A stretch of 64,000 nt of DNA from Micromonospora sp. NBRC 110009 (GTDB lineage: Bacteria > Actinomycetota > Actinomycetes > Mycobacteriales > Micromonosporaceae), in the NCBI RefSeq assembly GCF_030518795.1, contig NZ_CP130427.1:4092001-4156000 (forward strand), in the 5' to 3' direction. The stretch's first letter is position 1. The number at the start of each line of letters is the position of its first letter. Below are positions 58,320 through 64,000 of this stretch, piece by piece. The notes beneath the pieces are model-generated. The model was not told the DNA's origin. It did no database searches and saw only the letters and a list, made by a program, of their open reading frames with translations. Position numbers and translations under genes: made by a program.

Positions 58320-59726
58320 ATGCGCCATGAGTGGCATCAGTTGAGTCACCCCGCGGTGGGCAGCCCGGGCCTGCAGACCAGCCGTCCGACCGTCGACTCG
58401 GCCGAGGACGCGGCCCTCGGTCTGGACCGCTGGCGGGACCTTCCCCGTGCGCAGACCCCGCCCTGGCCGGACCCGGTCCAGGTCGCCGAGGTCGGCAGGG
58501 TGCTCGACACGGTGCCCTCGGTGGTCGCGCCGTACGAGGTCGACCAGCTCCGGCAGCGGCTCGCGCTGGTCTGCGAGGGCAAGGCGTTCCTGCTCCAGGG
58601 CGGCGACTGCGCGGAGACCTTCGCCGACAACACCGAGAGCCACCTGCTGGCCAACGCCCGCACCCTGCTCCAGATGGCGATCGTGCTGACCTACGGCGCG
58701 TCCCTGCCGGTGGTGAAGGTGGCCCGGGTCGCCGGCCAGTACACCAAGCCGCGCTCGCTGCCGACCGACGCCCGGGGCCTGCCGGCCTACCGGGGCGACA
58801 TGATCAACTCGCTGGAGGCCACGCCCGAGGCGCGGGTCGCCGACCCGCAGCGCATGATCCGGGCGTACGCCAACTCGGCCGCCGCGATGAACATGCTCCG
58901 GGCGTACCTGGCCGGCGGGCTGGCCGACCTGCACGCGGTGCACGACTGGAACAAGGACTTCGTCAAGCAGTCGCCGGCCGGCGAGCGCTACGAGGCGATC
59001 GCCCGGGAGATCGACCGGGCCATCGCCTTCATCCGGGCCTGCGGGATGACCGACGACGAGGCGCTGCGCACGGTCACCCTCTACTGCTCCCACGAGGCCC
59101 TCGCCCTGGAGTACGACCGGGCGCTCACCCGGATCTCCGGCAACAAGGCCTACGGCCTCTCCGGGCACTTCCTGTGGATCGGCGAGCGGACCCGGCAGAT
59201 CGACGGGGCGCACATCGACTTCATCTCCCGGATCGCCAACCCGATCGGCGTGAAGCTCGGCCCGACCACCACCCCGGACGAGGCCATCGAGCTGTGCGAG
59301 AAGCTCAACCCGGACAACGTCCCCGGCCGGCTCACCCTGATCAGCCGGATGGGCAACCACCGGGTCCGCGACGCCCTGCCGCCGATCGTCGCCAAGGTCA
59401 CCGCGGCCGGCGCCAAGGTGGTCTGGCAGTGCGACCCGATGCACGGCAACACCCACGAGTCCTCCAACGGCTACAAGACCCGGCACTTCGACCGGATCGT
59501 CGACGAGGTGCTCGGCTACTTCGAGGTGCACCGCGGCCTGGAGACCCACCCGGGCGGCCTGCACGTCGAGCTGACCGGCGAGGACGTCACCGAGTGCCTG
59601 GGCGGCGCCCAGGGCATCGAGGACCTCGACCTGCCCGATCGTTACGAAACCGCCTGCGACCCGCGACTGAACACCCAGCAGTCGCTGGAGCTGGCCTTCC
59701 TGGTGGCGGAGATGCTGCGTGGCTGA
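58320..59726 (+). CDS. aroG: 3-Deoxy-7-phosphoheptulonate synthase, class II
   Basis: This 468-residue class II DAHP synthase condenses PEP with erythrose-4-phosphate, the first step of aromatic amino acid synthesis. Motifs are FLLQGGDCAETFADN (metal-ligand cysteine), VARVAGQYTKPRS, YRGDMINS, LYCSHEALALEYDRAL, RMGNHRVRDALP, WQCDPMHGNTHES and HVELTGEDVTECLGGA. It matches M. tuberculosis AroG (Rv2178c, from memory) and similarly lies near the Rv2179c-family and pknL genes. The ATG is leaderless by the TAGGCT-N6 rule. It overlaps the threonine aldolase start by eight bases. Confidence 0.96.
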   Translation: MRHEWHQLSHPAVGSPGLQTSRPTVDSAEDAALGLDRWRDLPRAQTPPWPDPVQVAEVGRVLDTVPSVVAPYEVDQLRQRLALVCEGKAFLLQGGDCAETFADNTESHLLANARTLLQMAIVLTYGASLPVVKVARVAGQYTKPRSLPTDARGLPAYRGDMINSLEATPEARVADPQRMIRAYANSAAAMNMLRAYLAGGLADLHAVHDWNKDFVKQSPAGERYEAIAREIDRAIAFIRACGMTDDEALRTVTLYCSHEALALEYDRALTRISGNKAYGLSGHFLWIGERTRQIDGAHIDFISRIANPIGVKLGPTTTPDEAIELCEKLNPDNVPGRLTLISRMGNHRVRDALPPIVAKVTAAGAKVVWQCDPMHGNTHESSNGYKTRHFDRIVDEVLGYFEVHRGLETHPGGLHVELTGEDVTECLGGAQGIEDLDLPDRYETACDPRLNTQQSLELAFLVAEMLRG

Positions 59727-60747
59727 ATTCATTGATCTTCGTTCGGACACCGTGACCCGGCCCACCGCCGGGATGCGGGCGGCCATGGCCGACGCCGAGG
59801 TCGGCGACGACGTGTACGGCGAGGACCCCACCGTCGCCGCGCTGGAGGCGGAGGTCGCCGCGCTCTTCGGGCACGAGGCGGCGCTGTTCGCCCCGACCGG
59901 CTCGATGGCCAACCAGATCGCCCTCCAACTGCTCGTGCCGCCGGGGGACGAGCTGCTCTGCGACGCCGACGCGCACGTCGTCACGTACGAGATCGGCGCG
60001 GCGGCCGCGTACGGCGGAATCTCGTCGCGGACCTGGCCGGCGGTCGGCGCGGAGCTGGACCCGGACGTGGTGGCCGGGATGATCCGGCCCGACGGCTACT
60101 TCGCGGTGCCCACCCGGGCGATCGCCGTCGAGCAGACCCACAACCGGGGCGGCGGCGGGGTGATCCCCCTCGCCGCCCTGCGCGAGCTGCGGCGCGTCGC
60201 CGACGACCACGACCTGGCGCTGCACTGCGACGGCGCCCGGATCTGGCACGCGCACGTCGCCGACGGCGTGCCGCTGGCCGAGTACGGCGCGCTCTTCGAC
60301 ACCCTGTCCGTCTGCCTCTCCAAGGGCCTCGGCGCGCCGGTCGGCTCCCTCGTCGTCGGCAGCGCGGAGAAGATCGCCCGGGCCCGCTTCGTCCGCAAGC
60401 GGATGGGCGGCGGCATGCGGCAGGTCGGCATCCTCGCCGCCGCCGGCCGGTACGCCCTCGCCCACCACATCGAGCGGCTCGCCGAGGACCACGCCAAGGC
60501 GGCCCGGCTGGCCGAGGCGGTGGCCCCGTTCGGGGTGCTCGCCACGCCGGTGCGGACCAACATCGTCCCGCTGGACCTGACCAAGCACCCGCTCGACGCG
60601 AAGGCCCTCGCGGCCGCCGCCCGGGCGGAGGGCGTGCTGATCTCCGTGCTCGGCCCGCGCACCGTCCGCCTGGTCACCCACCTGGACGTCACCGACGACG
60701 CTGTCGACCGCGCCGCGGAGATCCTCACCCGCGTCCTCCGCGCCTGA
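59719..60747 (+). CDS. Low-specificity threonine aldolase
   Basis: This 342-residue PLP enzyme of the GntG/LtaE family cleaves L-threonine or L-allo-threonine to glycine and acetaldehyde. Motifs are FIDLRSDTVTRPTAGMRAAMADAEVGDDVYGEDP, FAPTGSMANQIAL, HCDGARIWHA and the PLP lysine in SVCLSKGLGAPVGS. The GTG at 59719 overlaps the DAHP synthase stop by eight bases, so it is translationally coupled to it. A link between the two steps in metabolism is not obvious. It ends in a palindromic terminator that includes its stop. Confidence 0.93.
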   Translation: MAEFIDLRSDTVTRPTAGMRAAMADAEVGDDVYGEDPTVAALEAEVAALFGHEAALFAPTGSMANQIALQLLVPPGDELLCDADAHVVTYEIGAAAAYGGISSRTWPAVGAELDPDVVAGMIRPDGYFAVPTRAIAVEQTHNRGGGGVIPLAALRELRRVADDHDLALHCDGARIWHAHVADGVPLAEYGALFDTLSVCLSKGLGAPVGSLVVGSAEKIARARFVRKRMGGGMRQVGILAAAGRYALAHHIERLAEDHAKAARLAEAVAPFGVLATPVRTNIVPLDLTKHPLDAKALAAAARAEGVLISVLGPRTVRLVTHLDVTDDAVDRAAEILTRVLRA

Positions 60748-60797
60748 CCCGCCCGCCCGCCGGGCCTGGATGATCCCGGGCCCGGGGGTGGGTCAGG
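60743..60797. terminator. Bidirectional palindrome containing both stop codons
   Basis: CCTGACCC (60743-60750) pairs with GGGTCAGG (60790-60797) around an inner GC-rich region. The arms contain the threonine aldolase TGA and the complement of the endonuclease IV TGA. Confidence 0.55.
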
Positions 60798-61653
60798 GGT
60801 GGAGGCGTTTGAGGGTGGCGATGTCGGCGGCGTGGCCGACGTGCTTCTCCGTGGGGGTCTCCACCAGGACCGGGACGCCTGCCGTGGCGGGGTGGCACAT
60901 CAGCTCGGCGAACGCGGGCTCGCCGATGGTGCCCTTGCCGATGTTCTCGTGCCGGTCCCGGGTCGAGCCGCACAGGTCCTTCGAGTCGTTCGCGTGCACC
61001 AGCTTCAACCGGTCGGCCCCGACGGAGGCGACCAGCGTGTCCAGCGTCGCGGTCATCCCGCCCTCGGCGGCCAGGTCGTGCCCGGCGGCCCAGGCGTGGC
61101 AGGTGTCGAAGCAGACGCCCATCATCGGGTGCCGCTCGACCGCGTCCAGGTAGGGGCCCAGGTGCTCCACCCGGGAGGCCAGCGAGCGGCCGCCCCCGGC
61201 GCTCGGCTCGACCAGCAGCATCGGCCCGCCGACCGCCGCCGTCTCGTCCAGCAGCGGCAGCAGGGCCTCGCGTACCTGCCGCATCGCCGCCTCGGCGTGC
61301 CCCGCGTCCACCGCGCTGCCGGCGTGGAAGACCACCCCCTCGGCGCCGATCGCCCGGCCCCGGCGCAGCGCGTGGGCCAGGGTCTGCGCCGACCGCTCGA
61401 CCGTGGCCGCGGTGGGGGAGCCGAGGTTGACCAGCAGCGAGGCGTGGATGAAGACCGGCACCCCCCGCTCGCCGCAGCCGTCCCGGAACAGGACGTCCTG
61501 CGCCGCGTCGCCCGCCGGTAGCGCCCAGCCCCGCGAGTTGGAGACGTAGACCTGCACCACCTCGGAGCCGGCCGCGTCGGCGTACGGCAGCGCCGCCTTC
61601 GCCAGGCCGCCCGAGGTGGGGGTGTGCGAGCCGACCCGCCGCCGCGCGCTCAC
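60793..61653 (-). CDS. nfo: Endonuclease IV (apurinic/apyrimidinic)
   Basis: This 286-residue AP endonuclease of the Nfo family cuts DNA at abasic sites with three zinc ions. Conserved parts are RVGSHTPTSGGL, VVFHAGSAVDAGH, LLVEPSAGGG, GVCFDTCHAWAAGHDL, LKLVHANDSKDLCGSTRDRHENIGKGTIG and LVETPTEKH. The GTG at 61653 overlaps the pknL stop (GTGA), so the gene is coupled to the kinase gene. In this family the metals are held by His, Glu and Asp residues in these blocks. Confidence 0.94.
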   Translation of the reverse strand: MSARRRVGSHTPTSGGLAKAALPYADAAGSEVVQVYVSNSRGWALPAGDAAQDVLFRDGCGERGVPVFIHASLLVNLGSPTAATVERSAQTLAHALRRGRAIGAEGVVFHAGSAVDAGHAEAAMRQVREALLPLLDETAAVGGPMLLVEPSAGGGRSLASRVEHLGPYLDAVERHPMMGVCFDTCHAWAAGHDLAAEGGMTATLDTLVASVGADRLKLVHANDSKDLCGSTRDRHENIGKGTIGEPAFAELMCHPATAGVPVLVETPTEKHVGHAADIATLKRLHP

Positions 61654-63635
61654 AGGCACGTCACCGTGACCGGGGTGCCCGGCGGGACCGGCGTGTTCTC
61701 GCCCGGGTTCTGGAAGCGGGCGATCCCGTTGGGGTTGAGCTGGATGTTGACCGGGAAGCCCTGGCTCTCCAGCACCTGCTTGGCCTGCTGGCACGGCATG
61801 TCGACCACCCGGGGGACGGGCACCTGCGCCGGCCCCTTGCTGATGTCGAGCTTGACCTCGGCACCCTTCTCCACGCCGGCGCCGTCGGCCGGGCTCTGGC
61901 CGAGGACCTCGTCCCTCGGCTTGTCCGAGTCCTTGTACGTCTCCACCGGCTTCAGCCCGAGCTGGGCGAGGATGGTCCGGGCCTCGTTGATGTTCTTGCC
62001 CACCAGGTTCGGCACGGTCACCGGGGCGCGACCCTTGCTCAGGATCACCGTCACCTTCGTCCCCGGCTTGACCACCGTGCCCACCTTCGGGTCGGTGGCC
62101 AGCACGACCCCGGCCGGCAACTCGTCGTCGTACCGGGCGGAGCCCTTGGCCACCACCAGCTTGGCGTTGGCCAGCTCGGCCTGGGCCAGCTCGTAGTCCT
62201 TGCCCACCACGTCCGGCACGGGCAGCTTTTCCGGACCGAGCGACAGGGTCAGGGTGATCGTGCCGCCCTTGAGGATCCGGGCCGCGGAGGCCGGGTCCTG
62301 GCCCAGCACGCTGTCCTTCGGCGTCTTCTCGTCGTAGCGGGGCTCGGCGTAGCGCAGGGTGAACCCACCCCGGGCGGCCTGCCCCTCCGCCTCGGCCTTG
62401 CTCAGGCTGACCAGCTGCGGGGCGACCGTGTAGCGCCCCACGCCGAACCACCAGCCGCCGAGCGCGGCCACCAGGCCGAGCACCACGGCCGCCGCGGCGA
62501 CCGCCAGCCGGCCGCGCGGGGAGCCCATCACCCGGGTACGCAGCCCGGCCAGCCGGGCGCCGAGGCTCTCGTCCTGCTCGGCCCGGCGCCGGTGCGGGCG
62601 CTGTCCGGCACCGCCCTCGGGCAGCCGGGCCCAGGCGGGGCGCTGGGCCGGCTGGACCGCCGCGACCACCATGGTCGGCTGGGCCGTCGGCGCGGTCTCG
62701 TCGTCCAGCCGGCGCAGCACCGCGGTGTGCGAGTTGGTGTTGCCCAGGTCGTCCCGGGCCACCTGCACCTCGGCCAGCAGCGCGCCGGCGTCGGTGGGGC
62801 GGCCGCCGGGGTCCCGGCGGGTGGCCCGGCCGACCAGGTCGTCGAGGACCTTGGGCAGGCCCGGGACCAGGGTCGACGGGGCGGGCACGTCGCGGTCGAC
62901 GTGCTGCCAGGCGATGTCCACCGGGCGGTCGCCGTCGTAGGGCACCCGGCCGGTGAGCATCTCGAACAGCACGATGCCGGCCGAGTAGACGTCGGTGCGC
63001 GGGTCCGCGCGGCCCTCGGTGACCAGCTCCGGGGCCACGTACGCCACGGTGGCCATCAGCTGGTTGCCGTTCTCCTCCTCGGCGCTCGCCTCCACCGCGC
63101 GGGCCAGCCCGAAGTCGGCCACCTTGACCACGCTGTCCACCAGGTTGGCGGGGCCGCTGCCGGGCGCCTCGGCGACCAGCACGTTCTCCGGCTTGACGTC
63201 ACGGTGCACCAGGCCGGCCCGGTGGGCGGCCGCGATCGCGGCGAGCATCTGCTCGGCGATGGCGAGCGCCTCGTCCGGGTTGAGCCGGCGCCGCTCGGTC
63301 AGCACGTCGCGCAGGGTCCGGCCGCGGACGTACTCCATGACCAGGTAGGGGAGGCCGGCGTGGGTGCCCTGGTCGTAGACCGCCACCACGTTGGGGTGGG
63401 TCAGCCGGGCGATGGTCTTCGCCTCGTCGGTGAACCGCGCCACGAAGCCGGCCATCCGGGCCCGGGCCTCCGGCGCCTGGGTGGGATGAATGATCTTGAC
63501 CGCCACGGTGCGCTCCAGGCGCTCGTCGGTGGCGGTGTACACGGTCGCCATGCCGCCACGGGCCACGCGACCGCGAATGCGGTAGCGCCCGTCGATCAGC
63601 GAGCCCAGCAACGTGTCGGCGACCTGTGTGTCCAT
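61650..63635 (-). CDS. pknL: PASTA-domain Ser/Thr protein kinase (PknL-like)
   Basis: This 661-residue transmembrane kinase has a cytoplasmic kinase domain (YRIRGRVARGGMATVY, ATP Lys47 in VAVKIIHP, catalytic Asp146 in HRDVKPEN, DFG Asp174), a basic juxtamembrane region, one helix (LAVAAAAVVLGLVAALGGWWFG) and four extracellular PASTA repeats (each with VPDVVGK-like starts), which bind peptidoglycan fragments. It matches M. tuberculosis PknL (Rv2176, from memory), where the divergent Rv2175c protein is a substrate. The ATG has TAGACT 8 bases upstream and no ribosome site. Roles in growth and wall control are inferred from the family. Confidence 0.94.
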   Translation of the reverse strand: MDTQVADTLLGSLIDGRYRIRGRVARGGMATVYTATDERLERTVAVKIIHPTQAPEARARMAGFVARFTDEAKTIARLTHPNVVAVYDQGTHAGLPYLVMEYVRGRTLRDVLTERRRLNPDEALAIAEQMLAAIAAAHRAGLVHRDVKPENVLVAEAPGSGPANLVDSVVKVADFGLARAVEASAEEENGNQLMATVAYVAPELVTEGRADPRTDVYSAGIVLFEMLTGRVPYDGDRPVDIAWQHVDRDVPAPSTLVPGLPKVLDDLVGRATRRDPGGRPTDAGALLAEVQVARDDLGNTNSHTAVLRRLDDETAPTAQPTMVVAAVQPAQRPAWARLPEGGAGQRPHRRRAEQDESLGARLAGLRTRVMGSPRGRLAVAAAAVVLGLVAALGGWWFGVGRYTVAPQLVSLSKAEAEGQAARGGFTLRYAEPRYDEKTPKDSVLGQDPASAARILKGGTITLTLSLGPEKLPVPDVVGKDYELAQAELANAKLVVAKGSARYDDELPAGVVLATDPKVGTVVKPGTKVTVILSKGRAPVTVPNLVGKNINEARTILAQLGLKPVETYKDSDKPRDEVLGQSPADGAGVEKGAEVKLDISKGPAQVPVPRVVDMPCQQAKQVLESQGFPVNIQLNPNGIARFQNPGENTPVPPGTPVTVTCL

Positions 63636-63791
63636 CGGCAGGCAGTCTATGTGTCCGTCGGGTGAAGGTTGAACAGGATGCTACAGCCGGGGTCCGACCA
63701 GGCGGGGTCGCCGCGCACGTCGGACCCCCGGTGGCACGCCGGACGGGGGTGCCGCTGCCGGGGCGTACCGGGCACGTGGCAGGGTGGTCGG

Positions 63792-64000
63792 GTGACCGAT
63801 TCCGTACCCGCCGACGCGGCCGCCACCGGCGCCGACCTGCCCGGACCCACCGACCCGGCCGGCTGGCTGCCGCTGCCGGACGTGGCCGAGCGCCTCGACG
63901 TGTCGATCAGCAAGGTGCACCAGATGATCCGGGACCGGGAGTTGATCGCGGTCCGCCGCGACGGCGTGCGCCGGGTGCCCGCCGACCTGGTGGCCAACCG
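63792..64000 (+). CDS. Rv2175c-family DNA-binding protein, N-terminal part
   Basis: This frame begins at GTG 63792 and runs off the end of the window (69 complete codons visible). After a disordered N-terminus comes a winged-helix start: WLPLPDVAERLDVSISKVHQMIRDRELIAVRRDGVRRVPADLV. This is the pattern of M. tuberculosis Rv2175c, a DNA-binding protein phosphorylated by PknL (from memory). The divergent pknL gene, 156 bases away, has the same relative orientation. Possible phospho-threonines in the N-terminal tail (as in Rv2175c) are Thr12 and Thr21. CAGGGT, six bases before the GTG, could be a weak leaderless -10. Confidence 0.82.
   Translation, partial: MTDSVPADAAATGADLPGPTDPAGWLPLPDVAERLDVSISKVHQMIRDRELIAVRRDGVRRVPADLVAN

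Overview
The window is very GC-rich chromosomal DNA (roughly 72-74% G+C by eye, strong G/C bias at third codon positions, many GTG starts). It looks like an actinomycete of the family Micromonosporaceae, most like Micromonospora. The gene order follows the conserved actinobacterial block that, from memory, corresponds to Mycobacterium tuberculosis Rv2204c down to Rv2175c, with Streptomyces-type additions (a MacRS-like two-component pair, a DUF5304-like gene next to ROK glucokinase, a pyrophosphate-type phosphofructokinase). I saw no tRNA, rRNA, CRISPR array, insertion sequence or prophage. No stretch longer than 300 bases lacks a gene.

Layout. (1) 0-13 kb: end of a DUF4232 gene, erpA, adoK, a small P-loop kinase, a TusA-like/cysteine desulfurase pair, then the respiratory block ctaC-ctaF, trpD, a degenerate receiver, ctaG and ctaE-qcrC-qcrA-qcrB. 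This supplies most of the cytochrome bcc-aa3 supercomplex; subunit I (ctaD) is absent here. (2) 13-22 kb: a secreted DUF4142 protein, a stand-alone Lrp-type sensor domain, a sugar nucleotidyltransferase, a NUDIX hydrolase, a short RelA/SpoT homologue, a DEDD exonuclease/GIY-YIG protein and a NYN-domain protein. (3) 22-32 kb: M48 membrane protease with a candidate leader peptide, mannosyltransferase pimB, a GGDEF-EAL protein overlapping a methyltransferase gene, MacRS-like regulators, fadD15 and an SRPBCC protein. (4) 32-48.8 kb: glucokinase, an endo/exonuclease, a flavin monooxygenase coupled to a hydrolase without its serine, otsA, an acyltransferase, a zinc-ribbon/cyclase/AAA regulator, a Crp-type regulator, an exoribonuclease, phosphofructokinase, proC and DUF2203. 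(5) 48.8-57.5 kb: an accessory segment. Its first 3.3 kb is visibly lower in G+C, with two divergent YcnI (DUF1775) genes, a membrane protein and two broken small genes. It is followed by secreted hydrolases (GDSL esterase, NamZ-like muramidase, CBM2-GH18 chitinase), a reductase and a glutathione peroxidase. (6) 57.7-64 kb: a lipoprotein, class II DAHP synthase, threonine aldolase, endonuclease IV, PASTA kinase pknL and the divergent start of its Rv2175c-type partner.

How it works together. The core is housekeeping: terminal respiration, Fe-S assembly, nucleotide and central carbon metabolism, envelope lipids, stringent-response chemistry and growth-control kinases. The accessory part adds polymer degradation outside the cell and probable copper handling. 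Two transcription signals recur. Many genes without a Shine-Dalgarno sequence have a TANNNT box 6-8 nt before the start codon, which indicates leaderless mRNAs and helped me fix several starts. Many convergent gene pairs are separated by short palindromic terminators, four of which contain both stop codons. The most interesting items are a cyclase gene whose only start that fits its double zinc ribbon is ATC, a shared palindromic operator at the chitinase and NamZ promoters, a 12-codon leader ORF before the M48 protease, and the damaged low-GC copper segment.
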